In this document: one piece after another, positions 10,701 to 17,373 of the stretch
Layout of the letters: each line of letters starts with the position of its first letter
Numbering within the stretch: the first letter of the stretch is position 1
NCBI GenBank assembly: GCA_963778385.1
Contig: CAVZUA010000002.1
Coordinates: forward strand, 62,001 to 126,000
Source: DATARH01 sp963778385
GTDB taxonomy: Bacteria; Pseudomonadota; Alphaproteobacteria; ATCC43930; CGMCC-115725
Length of the DNA stretch: 64,000 nt
Direction: 5' to 3'
Notes under the pieces: generated by a model
Databases searched by the model: none
What the model was told of the DNA's origin: nothing
What the model saw: the letters and a program-made list of their open reading frames with translations, nothing else
Translations under genes and position numbers: made by a program

Positions 10701-10810
10701 ATGATGTCGGCGGCGTCGCTCGGCAGAGTCCCGCCGCTCGTCGAAACCGTGGGGGAGACAAAGTTCGGCGTGATGGTCTCGTTGGCATTCGTACCGGTAA
10801 AGGTAGCCAT
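7712..10810 (-). CDS. Large RTX-type (GGxGxD repeat) type I secreted protein
   Basis: The 1032-aa product is acidic and rich in Gly, Asp, Asn and Val. It has no Sec signal. Nonapeptide GGxGNDxhx repeats start at about residue 36 and recur before each of four long modules. Each module contains FVWNPGDGSD, LLFNGANI, LFTRDVANITMDLNGIE and KITVNDLSGT-type blocks. The extreme C-terminus (LLSSLHANDFAFS) is the kind of uncleaved signal used by type I exporters. No enzymatic domain is visible. Known of the family: calcium-induced folding outside the cell. Inferred role: extracellular or surface protein exported by the next two gene products. A GAGG ribosome-binding site precedes the ATG. The first two modules are nearly identical at DNA level. 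Confidence 0.9.
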   Translation of the reverse strand: MATFTGTNANETITPNFVSPTVSTSGGTLPSDAADIIDAGGGNDVIDAGGGDDVILGGAGNDTVIGGRGNDVALLGSGNDTFVWNPGDGSDVVEGQGGFDTLLFNGANIDENIDISANGSRALFTRDVANITMDLNGIERIQFNALGGADKITVNDLSGTDVKQVAVDLAAQPGSGTGDGAADTVIVNATLGDDHISVAGSATAVTVSGLAAEVTVTGAEPDLDKLLVNGVAGSDTLQVNGTDAADTIGVVTDGQNVAVTGVGDIIVEANGVEDVIISAGAGNDMINASGLIAGLTQLTIDGGAGDDFIVGSQGADTLLAGAGDDTVIGGRGNDVALLGSGNDTFVWNPGDGSDVVEGQGGFDTLLFNGANINENIDIAANGSRALFTRDVANITMDLNGIERVQFNALGGADKITVNDLSGTDVKQVAVDLSAQPGSGIGDGAADTVTVNGRDANDHISIVSDGAAVVVNGLPAQVTVTGAEAALDTLVVNGLDGNDKIDASGLNLNQINLQIDGGAGNDTLIGSHGADVLLGGDGNDLVTGGAGNDVAFLGSGDDKFVWNPGDGSDIVEGQDGNDTLQFNGANVNENISVVANGSRVLLARDVGNVTMDLNGIEQIQIDAASGSDNLIVNDLSGTSVAQVAIDLAGTPGGNSSDGQADTVTVNATAGGDVISVDKSGGAIMVSGLAETVTITHADADLDLLSILGGAGDDVIDASNLPGNQIGLTINGGTGNDVILGSQGGDSVIGGQGNDVAALGAGNDTFIWNPGDGSDVVDGGSGFDTLLFNGANIGENVAISATGSHALFTRDVANISMDIDAMERIDFHALGGADNIVVNDLTGTGVKQVAIDLAGTQGGNTGDGAVDTVTVNGNAGNNQITVTSAGTALVVDGLSAQVTVDHAEAANDHLIINGGAGNDTINASAVPTGNAALTLAGGAGNDVLVGSGGNDAFLFTFGEGGQDVVKGFQAHGAGAQGDVVALSGFVDQSFAQAVADGHIAQSGGDVVVSDGTHIVATLQNVLLSSLHANDFAFS

Positions 10811-10906
10811 GATCGGATCCTCGATTTTCAGGGACGCGCAGCGATGCGCTATGGGGACGGGCTCGCTGCAGCAGCGCGGCGGGCCCGTCCGGGGATGTTG
10901 TGTCGG

Positions 10907-11479
10907 CTATCCGACCACGAGGGTCGGTTTGAGGGCGACGGGCCGCGACACGTTGTAGAAATTGGGCGAGGTCGCCATCACCGCGTCGTGGATTTCGGCA
11001 AACTGCTCCTTGGTGCCGTCGCCTTTGATGCGAACGGTGTAGCGTAGGCTCTCGTAACCGTTCGGCACGTTGGGATCGATGCCAAGGAAGCCGCGGAGAT
11101 CGATCTCCCCTTCGGTCTCGATTGCCAGACTTTCAAGGGTGATCCCGCGCACCGCGCATTGGGCCACGTACCCCACCGTCATGCAGGCATTGAGCGCCGC
11201 GATCAGGTGCTCCTGCGGATTGGCGAACCGGTTCGAGCCGCCCAGTTCGTATGGCTCATCGATCTCGAAGGTGAACCGGCGTGCCACATCTTGGCCGCCG
11301 ATCCGGAACCCCGTGACTTCAGAGCGGCTCCGGGCCTGGCCCTGCCAGGTCGTGGCGACACGCCAGCTGGTCTCGGCTTTTGAGGCATCCCGCTTGATCC
11401 CACCGATCAAAGCGAACAGGTCGTCGAGATTGATGCCATTGACGACGGTGGGTTCTGCGGTCTTTGCTTGGGCAGTCAT
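10907..11479 (-). CDS. OsmC family protein
   Basis: The 190-aa protein shows the OsmC fold pattern: an N-terminal beta segment, FEIDEPYELGG, the helix PQEHLIAALNACMTVGYVAQC carrying both conserved cysteines (shown here only as landmarks at about residues 87-107), and a C-terminal R-YTVRIK strand. OsmC/Ohr proteins reduce organic or fatty-acid hydroperoxides, or serve related thiol functions. A good AGAGGAAA ribosome-binding site precedes the ATG. It lies 96 bp upstream of the RTX gene and 46 bp downstream of the ferritin-like gene, all on the same strand. Whether it shares a transcript with the secretion genes is open. Confidence 0.85.
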   Translation of the reverse strand: MTAQAKTAEPTVVNGINLDDLFALIGGIKRDASKAETSWRVATTWQGQARSRSEVTGFRIGGQDVARRFTFEIDEPYELGGSNRFANPQEHLIAALNACMTVGYVAQCAVRGITLESLAIETEGEIDLRGFLGIDPNVPNGYESLRYTVRIKGDGTKEQFAEIHDAVMATSPNFYNVSRPVALKPTLVVG

Positions 11480-11525
11480 GTTTAGTTTCCTCTGCTTCGC
11501 GTGGTTGTGATCGTCCGCGGCAAGC

Positions 11526-12446
11526 TCAATGCAGGGTGGCGAGCGCCGCCTGAATGCGCCTACCCTGGTCGTCGGAAATCAGGCTGGTGAGGACATTGCC
11601 GAAGTAGCGATGCTCAGCACCCGAATGGATGAATTGCCAGCGGTAGGCTTCGAGGAACCCGGCCTCGATCGACGCCGCTTCCTCCTCGCCGACGCCTCGG
11701 CCGCAGGTCGACCCGAAATAGCGCGTGTCGGCCGTGGCTTGTGCTTGCAGAATGCCGTCGATCGCGGCAACCAGCTCGATGAATTCGTCGACCGCCTTAT
11801 CGCGTTCGGCGTCTGTAATGCCGGCGTCGTGACGCACCCATTCGATCTCGTCGAGGATCGCGTGCTGAGCCTCCTCCTTCCAATGGCAGCGGAAGACGTC
11901 CTTGAACAACTCGGATAGCTGGTCGTCGGGATCGATGCTCTGGCGGTAGTGGAGCTGCGTGAACAGCTCGATATCCAGCGTCAGCGCCAAGACCGCCCAG
12001 GTGCTTTTACTGAGGACCAGGCGCGCCACGGCGTCCGGGTCTACGCCAAAGCGATAGCCTGCGGGCAGGGTCTCACCGACCATCTCGTCGATACGGCGGA
12101 ACAACGCCTGGTGTTTCAGTTCCTCGTCGCTGAACCGGATCAGCGCTTCGAGCGCGAGTTGGTCTCCGAGCCAGTAATCCTGGCTGACTTCCAGCACCTT
12201 GGCGGTGATGAACCGCTCGACCAGCCCGAACACCTTTGCGTAAGTGCGCCCCTGGATCTGGCTGACAAAGCGTTTCTCGTTCTCCGATAGGGTGGCGAAT
12301 TTCGCGATCAGCGACAGCCCGTCGGGTAGGTATTTCTCGGACGTATCAAAAGCGCGGCCGCGGATCACATCGAGGTCGATGTCCCAACGAACCCGTTTGG
12401 AAGCCGCGATACAGCGGGTGAGCCGCTCGGTCCGCGTGGCGTCCAT
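11526..12446 (-). CDS. Ferritin-like di-iron protein
   Basis: The 306-aa all-helical protein carries two carboxylate-histidine motifs, EELKH at residues 108-112 and EEAQH at 191-195, with additional candidate ligands Glu78 and Glu160. This is the four-helix di-iron pattern of ferritin-like oxygenases, with AurF-type N-oxygenases as one possible relative. It may be an oxidase, an oxygenase or an iron/peroxide detoxification protein; the sequence does not decide. A GAGGGAG ribosome-binding site precedes the ATG. It is the first gene of the minus-strand run leading to OsmC and the RTX cluster. Confidence 0.7.
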   Translation of the reverse strand: MDATRTERLTRCIAASKRVRWDIDLDVIRGRAFDTSEKYLPDGLSLIAKFATLSENEKRFVSQIQGRTYAKVFGLVERFITAKVLEVSQDYWLGDQLALEALIRFSDEELKHQALFRRIDEMVGETLPAGYRFGVDPDAVARLVLSKSTWAVLALTLDIELFTQLHYRQSIDPDDQLSELFKDVFRCHWKEEAQHAILDEIEWVRHDAGITDAERDKAVDEFIELVAAIDGILQAQATADTRYFGSTCGRGVGEEEAASIEAGFLEAYRWQFIHSGAEHRYFGNVLTSLISDDQGRRIQAALATLH

Positions 12447-12629
12447 CGCTTAGAACTCCCTCTGCTGTATGGCGCCCGATGGCCGCCACCGATCAGAGAT
12501 TGCTCTCCGGCCGTTTGCGTTTGCGTGTGAGCAGGCGTGGAAAGTTGCTGAGGAAACGTGGTTACGGGATACTCACGAGAACGAGCGTGCCCAGAACGTT
12601 TCTGGCGGAGTCCGGCAAAGGACGTCGCT

Positions 12630-12830
12630 TTGCTAGAAATCAACGTCTTTGGCGGTCTTGAGGTAATCCGGGACGGCGCACCGGCAATGTTGGCACCGTC
12701 CCACAAGGCCGGGGCGCTCCTCGCTCATCTTGTTCTGAGCCGATGCCCCCGCGAGCAGCTCTGCGAGATGTTCTGGGACGTGCCGGACGATCCGCGTGGG
12801 GCACGCGCCCGTAAAAATCCGGCTACGGGG
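12630..12830 (+). pseudogene. Fragment of a SARP/BTAD-type transcriptional activator
   Basis: The frame reads INVFGGLEVIRDGAPAML, then SHKAGALLAHLVLS, PREQLCEMFWDVPDD and RARKN. This matches the N-terminal DNA-binding part of SARP-like activators (FGGFELRRDG-x-KARALLAYLAL-x-R-E-L-x-LLW). The match collapses where the next helix should read LRQALSRLR, and the following codons look random. No activation or TPR part follows, so this is a truncated relic. Confidence 0.65.
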
Positions 12831-12917
12831 TCGGTAGGAGGGCGAACCCGAAGATTTTCCCGCGCCCCCCAAGCCGCCGTCGGGACAGTTGGGTTTCCGA
12901 TTCCAAGCGGTTGCGGC

Positions 12918-13300
12918 TCACTGCAATTCTTCGTTTAGCAGTTCGGCCAGCCGGACCCCGGCACGGGTCAACTGGTCCTGGACCACCGGCCACTCCTCAT
13001 TCTGATAGCTGCGATACCAGTCTCGAGGCCGCGGCGTTGAGGGCAGATTTTGGTAAGCCACCTCCGCCAGGGCATGGCTGTCGTTGGCCCATCGGACGGT
13101 CACAACGCCAAGCTGGGCTGCCATTCCGGCGGGTGCCCATGTCTGTCGCCATGTCGCTCGCCGAGATATTTCCGCCTAGCGTTGCCGCCTCTGGCCGCCA
13201 TCCCATACCGCGCGGAAGTTGGTCGATTCGCCGAAATAGCTCAGGTGGATGTTGTTGCGACCCTTGTCGCCGTTGTCCTCGGCGTGGAGAGGTCCTAAAA
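12918..13300 (-). pseudogene. S1/P1-type nuclease fragment, disrupted
   Basis: Two in-order pieces survive on the minus strand. At about 13300-13205 the sequence reads LHAEDNGDKGRNNIHLSYF followed by GESTNFRAVWD, the Zn-binding His/Asp region of S1/P1 nucleases. At 13124-12918 a different frame gives VRWANDSHALAEVAY and then VVQDQLTRAGVRLAELLNEEL, the typical C-terminus. The reading frame changes between them and the N-terminal two thirds are missing. The stop at 12918 looks authentic. Normal members are secreted single-strand nucleases of about 260-300 aa. Confidence 0.7.
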
Positions 13301-13370
13301 GGGCTTGCCCCTCGCGCCGCCGTTATGAAGCCGAGGCTGTTGGAGTCGCGGTGATCCCTGAGGCTATCAC

Positions 13371-13888
13371 ATGGATTACGGCGCCAAGGCCGGCGACTAT
13401 GTCGAGGCCTACATGAAGGCGGCTGGGGTGTGGGTGAAGCCTGCCGCCCGCGTCAAAGCCAACCGCGAGCACCGCCTGCCGCTATCGCCGCAAGCCGTCG
13501 CCGAGCTAAGCCGCCTGCCGCGCACCGGGCCGCTGGTGTTCACCAACAGCCGGGGCAAGCCATGGACCGAGGTGGCCGCATGGCCCCAGATACGCGCCGA
13601 GGCCGTATTGCCGATGTGCGGCTGCACGATCTACGGCACAGCGCCGCCTCGCTGCTGATCTCGCGCGGCCTCAGCCTGCCAGTGATCGGGCGCATCCTGG
13701 GACACTCCCAGGACAGCACGACCGAGCGCTATGCGCATCTGCACGACGCCCCGGTGATAGCCGCCGTCGCCGATCTCGGCCACGCCATCGGCGGCCCGCC
13801 GCTGCGGCTTGCGCTGATCCCGATGACTGATCACCCGCTCGCACCGCGCTGGGACGCCGTACTAGAAAAGCGCGGCCTCACCGCGTGA
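13371..13888 (+). pseudogene. Tyrosine recombinase (phage-type integrase) C-terminal fragment, frameshifted
   Basis: The first part (13371 onwards) reads VKANREHRLPLSPQAVAELSRL and GPLVFTNSRGKPWT, the segment upstream of the catalytic core. After about 13595 the homology moves to another frame: VRLHDLRHSAASLLI, GLSLPVIGRILGHSQ, TTERYAHL. HxLR, LGHSQ and the YAHL tyrosine (His, Arg, His, Tyr of the catalytic set) are present. The N-terminal SAM-like domain and the first catalytic Arg are absent. It is inactive as it stands and marks an old integration event. Confidence 0.8.
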
Positions 13889-14079
13889 AGCTCTATCTCG
13901 CCCCGGACAACATCGGCACCGGTCAAAACGCTGAGGTCCGCCTATTCGTGCCCAGTCTGGAGAACCCGCAGCGCGACTATGTCGAAGGTTGGATCGCGCA
14001 CGAGGAAGCCGAAGCCGCCCGGCGGGTTGAAGATCGCCATCGGGAGACGCTCGGGGTCGGCGAGGAAGCCGTGCGCTGA
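13885..14079 (+). CDS. Small hypothetical protein
   Basis: A 64-codon frame starts at a GTG overlapping the stop of the integrase relic and ends before the resolvase relic. It reads KLYLAPDNIGTGQNAEVRLF near the start and is Glu/Arg-rich at the end. I recognise no domain, and there is no clear ribosome-binding site. It may be a non-coding frame within decayed DNA. Confidence 0.25.
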   Translation: MKLYLAPDNIGTGQNAEVRLFVPSLENPQRDYVEGWIAHEEAEAARRVEDRHRETLGVGEEAVR

Positions 14080-14163
14080 GCGCTGGGCTTTTGTCGCGAG
14101 CCTCGTCGTCGGCATGGTCGGCGTCCTCGTCGGGATCGTGGTTGGTCTGTTCACACCCATTAG

Positions 14164-14334
14164 CGCGAAGGGATTGCGGCGGCCAAGGCCGAAGGTAAAT
14201 ACAAAGGCCGCAAACCCACGGTGCGCGTCCAGGTGGCTGAGATCCGCCGTCTCAAAGCTGACGGGCTCGCGCCCGTCGCCTCGGCGTCCATCGCGCCAAT
14301 GTCGGGCGAGTTCTGGCGGCGGAAGCGGGCGTGA
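14164..14334 (+). pseudogene. Serine recombinase (resolvase) C-terminal fragment, frameshifted
   Basis: The sequence REGIAAAKAEGKYKGRKPT at 14164-14220 is the hallmark stretch between the catalytic and DNA-binding parts of Tn3/Hin-type resolvases. It continues with VAEIRRLKADGLAP. At about 14274 the helix-turn-helix resumes in another frame as RRLGVHRANVGRVLAAE. The catalytic domain with the active Ser is missing. This is a dead fragment of a transposon or invertase gene. Confidence 0.75.
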
Positions 14335-14620
14335 CATTATCGCGCGCCTCGCTGGCGATTGCCGCTGCGGACTCCTTATACACCCGTGCAGGCAGGATTT
14401 CGCTTTCCGGCAGGCCCAACCTGCCCCCAAGGCGAGATGCGCAACTCCGGCCCCCGAGGCCGAGCGCCGCGGTGGTTTTGGCTCTCATAGGTCGGCAGCG
14501 GCCAAATCCTATTGCGGCAAGCTTCGCCGAGACGGAAAATCGCGTCCAAGGGCTGGGAATTCGGGGGATGTCAGTCTCATAAGTTCAGATAGAAAAGTAG
14601 GTGAATAGGGAGGCTATGCC

Positions 14621-15642
14621 ATGACGGCGACCGATGTCGTTTTCGACAACCTGTCCGAAGCAGAGCATCGTTTCCAACTGCGCCGCGCGTTGATCGCAAG
14701 TACCGTCGGCACGACGATCGAGTGGTACGATTTTCTTCTCTACGGCACGGTCAGCGCTCTCGTTTTCGGCCCGATCTTCTTTCCGCAGTCCGACCCGTTG
14801 ATGGGGGTCCTACAATCGTTCGGCATATTCTTCATCGGGTTTGTCGGCCGGCCGATCGGCGCCGCTATATTCGGTCATTGGGGCGACCGTATCGGCCGCA
14901 AAGCGACACTGATCGCCACCCTGCTGTTGACCGGCATTGCGACGACCGCCGTCGGTCTTGTACCGACCTACGACAGCATTGGCATGTGGGGCGCAGTGAT
15001 TCTGACGTTGCTGCGTCTCATCCAAGGCATCGGTGTTGGCGGCGAGTGGGGCGGTTCGGTGCTTCTTGCGATGGAATGGGCGCGCTCCACCAAAAACCGC
15101 GGCTTCCTGTCGTCCTGGCCGCAATTCGGCGCCCCCTGCGGGTTGTTCCTTGCCAATATCGCTGTCCTCGTCTTCAGCTACATGTCGGGCGATCAATTCA
15201 AGGTATGGGGTTGGCGCATCCCGTTCCTGATCAGCATCATCATGGTCGGCATCGGTATGTGGATCCGGCTCGGAATCTCCGAGACGCCGGTGTTCCGCAA
15301 GGTCCTCGAGGAAGGCCGCATCGAGCGCGTTCCGGTGCTCGAAGTACTCAAGCGTCAGCCAAAAGAGGTGATCCTGTCGGCGCTGCTGCGCCTGCCGGAG
15401 CAGGGACCGGGTTTTATCGTCGGCACGTTCATCTTCACCTATGCCACGACGGTTCTCAGTCAGTCGCGCAATTTCGTGCTTATGGGGGTGATCACCCAGA
15501 CGTTCATCGGTTTTTTGTGGGTGGTGTGCGCGGGTGCGCTGAGCGACAAGATCGGCCGCAAGAACATGTACATGATTGGTGCGGCTTCGATGGGCATCTT
15601 CGGGTTCGTGTATTTCTGGATGCTCAATACCGGCAGTTGCCG
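14621..15642 (+). pseudogene. MHS-family MFS transporter, C-terminally truncated
   Basis: A GGGAGG ribosome-binding site precedes the ATG. The frame shows the metabolite:H+ symporter signature: IEWYDFLLYGT in the first helix, HWGDRIGRKATL after helix 2, RLIQGIGVGGEWGGSV in helix 4-5, and the second-half DKIGRKNMY motif. Homology stops at about residue 335 (YFWMLNT), roughly 100 residues and two to three helices short of the family norm of about 430. The next codons run into antisense sequence of a response-regulator fragment and stop at 15658. The truncation was produced by a rearrangement near 15630. Substrates of intact relatives are organic acids, betaines or similar solutes. Confidence 0.8.
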
Positions 15643-15862
15643 CAGCTCCTTTTTTTGAGCAGACCAAAATCAACTGGCTTGGCGAGAAACTCCGCGACGC
15701 CCAGCTCGCTTGCCTTGCGGCGGCGCTCGTCGTCGTCATAGGCGGTCACCATCATCACCGACAGGGCGGGGAACCGCTGCTTGATTTCGCCCAACAAAGT
15801 CAGACCGTTTATCCCCGGCATGTTGATGTCCGACAGGATCGCGATCAGGGTCGGCTCGATGC
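15625..15862 (-). pseudogene. Response-regulator receiver-domain fragment
   Basis: The minus strand reads ILSDINMPGINGLTLLGEI (phospho-acceptor Asp in SDINMPG), VMMVTAYDDDERRRKA (Thr switch) and GVAEFLAKPVDFGLL (the KP Lys). The N-terminal acidic pair and first strand are absent; upstream codons are unrelated. At a run of seven A residues near 15650 the expected C-terminus (KKELRQLPVL) continues in a shifted frame. Fragment of a CheY-like or larger regulator, joined tail-to-tail with the truncated transporter. Confidence 0.75.
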
Positions 15863-16047
15863 CTACTTTCCAAGGCCCAAAAACCCGCAGAAGACCACCA
15901 CTTCTGGCGTTCTTTACGGGCGACCAGGCTACATCGGCGACAGGCGCGAAGCACCCCGCCACCACCCTGCGGACAGCACCATGGGTGCGGCGTGCGACTA
16001 TCGGCTACAATATGAGTCAATTATCGCGCTATGGGGAGGGCAGCCGC

Positions 16048-16299
16048 ATGACGCTCATGGGTCTCATCATCTTCTTAGTGATCGGTGCTGTTGCGGGCTG
16101 GCTCGCCGGGCAAATTATGAAGGGTGGCGGCTTCGGCCTTGTCGGCGACATCATCGTGGGCGTCATCGGCTCGGTGATCGGCGGCTGGCTGTTTGGCGTC
16201 CTTGGCATCGCCGCTGGCGGGCTGATCGGGTCGATCATTGCGGCGGTCGTCGGCGCGATCATCCTCATTGTGATTATTCGGGCGATCAAACGCGCATAG
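16048..16299 (+). CDS. GlsB/YeaQ/YmgE family stress membrane protein
   Basis: The ATG at 16048 is chosen because GGGGAGGG lies 9-15 nt upstream. The 83-aa product has three hydrophobic segments with the family pattern: GAVAGWLAGQIMKGGGFGLVG after helix 1, then DIIVGVIGSVIGGWLFG and a final hydrophobic helix ending RAIKRA. Length and glycine spacing match the transglycosylase-associated (misnamed) family of about 80-90 aa small inner-membrane proteins, often induced by general or acid stress. It is intact although surrounded by gene fragments. Confidence 0.88.
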   Translation: MTLMGLIIFLVIGAVAGWLAGQIMKGGGFGLVGDIIVGVIGSVIGGWLFGVLGIAAGGLIGSIIAAVVGAIILIVIIRAIKRA

Positions 16300-16324
16300 G
16301 GACCCGGAGGGCCGCAATCTGCCG

Positions 16325-16475
16325 GAGACGGCAGGAGCGACGTCGCGCATGAAGCACTCCATCGATTGCAGCAACTGGCCAAGGTTGCGGTTCCCGTGGA
16401 AATTGATCTGGAAGGCTTCGAGACCGGCCGCTCCCCGATAACGCAACAGATCAGCGGCGACCTCGGCCGGCGTGC
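16325..16475 (-). pseudogene. C-terminal fragment of a luciferase-like (LLM) oxidoreductase
   Basis: The minus-strand frame reads GTPAEVAADLLRYR, then LEAFQINFHGNRNLGQLLQS and MECFMRDVAPAV. This is the last helix-strand-helix of LLM-class flavin monooxygenases (GTPEQVA..., FQINFHGNR..., F..EV.P). Everything upstream is missing. The tail lies just beyond the 3' end of the deacetylase gene at 16500. Confidence 0.6.
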
Positions 16476-16499
16476 CGTGGCCGCCTCAGATCCAGCTGG

Positions 16500-17252
16500 T
16501 CAGATGTAGGCGAGATCTGCCGCTGCGAGCTGATCAACGCGGAGGAAGCTAGCGTCGCGGCACTGCAGTTCCCTGATCCCGGTCACCACGCCCAGGCCAC
16601 TCGGTCTATCCGGTCGATTGATGTGTGCGACGATGACCTCGCCGTTAGTCGCGTTACCGATGCGGCCGGCGACGTTGTGGGCCGGCAGCGAGGTGCCAAC
16701 ATCCGCATTGAGCAAATACCCGGCAATACCAAACCCAAGATCCCGCACAGCCAACATCGCGGACGGGCTGTAATAACCAGTTGCCGCGCGATACCAGCGC
16801 GACGCCGCACCCGTCATGTTGCCGATGGAGGTTGCGCCCTCCGTGACCTCACGCTGAACGGACGCGAGATCGCCGGCGACCGGAATGCCAAAGATACTAC
16901 GGTTGCCCAGGACCGGCGGGATATGCAGCTTGCCGTGGTTCTCGATGCCGAACAGATCGCGATGCTCCAGTAGAAACGCCAGGCCGGCTGGGTTGCGACG
17001 CAGCCAAAGCTCGGTCACAAAAATCGTCGCGGGGATGCCGCTTTCGACCAGCGCGGTGGCGATCCGCTCATCGAACGCGCCCGGGCAAGCATCCAGGGTC
17101 AGAGCAACCGTCAGACGATCCGCCGGCGGGTTCGCCAACCGCATGCACGGCTCGATTGGCTCATCGCCTGCCGTCGCCGTGCAGGTGGGCGTCAACGCCA
17201 GAATGGCGGGCGCTGCCAGGAAGGTCCGGCGCGACAAGCAGAAGCGACACAT
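16500..17252 (-). CDS. Polysaccharide deacetylase-like protein, Tat-type signal
   Basis: The 250-aa protein begins with SRRTFLAAPAILAL, a twin-arginine-like signal, followed by a Cys at about residue 24. NodB motifs are present in modified form: motif 1 is LTLDACPG instead of TFDDGP, keeping one Asp; motif 2 is ENHGKLHIPP in place of NHTxxHP, keeping the His pair; motif 3 is RWYRAATGYYSP in place of RPPYG. The final HINRP could be motif 5. It is likely an extracytoplasmic carbohydrate or peptidoglycan deacetylase, or a non-catalytic relative. It faces the same way as the TPR gene and the second deacetylase. Confidence 0.75.
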   Translation of the reverse strand: MCRFCLSRRTFLAAPAILALTPTCTATAGDEPIEPCMRLANPPADRLTVALTLDACPGAFDERIATALVESGIPATIFVTELWLRRNPAGLAFLLEHRDLFGIENHGKLHIPPVLGNRSIFGIPVAGDLASVQREVTEGATSIGNMTGAASRWYRAATGYYSPSAMLAVRDLGFGIAGYLLNADVGTSLPAHNVAGRIGNATNGEVIVAHINRPDRPSGLGVVTGIRELQCRDASFLRVDQLAAADLAYI

Positions 17253-17373
17253 CGTCGTACGATTTCCCGTGGCAGCGTCAGCGGCGTTATGACTTGTGGC
17301 AGGGGGGCCGCAATGAGGAAAGCCGCCGTAACCGGCCCCCGGGATAGCAGCGAAGCCGCGTCCGAGTTGTCGC

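Noticed and set aside
8642..11047. 801-codon open frame on the plus strand opposite the RTX gene
   Set aside because: It is antisense to a clear RTX repeat protein; the regular Asp/Val/Gly pattern is the complement of GGxGxD repeats, with no start site or known fold.
12479..12661. Plus-strand frame upstream of the SARP relic as a separate gene
   Set aside because: No recognisable product and no start site; it lies in the divergent spacer before the ferritin-like gene.
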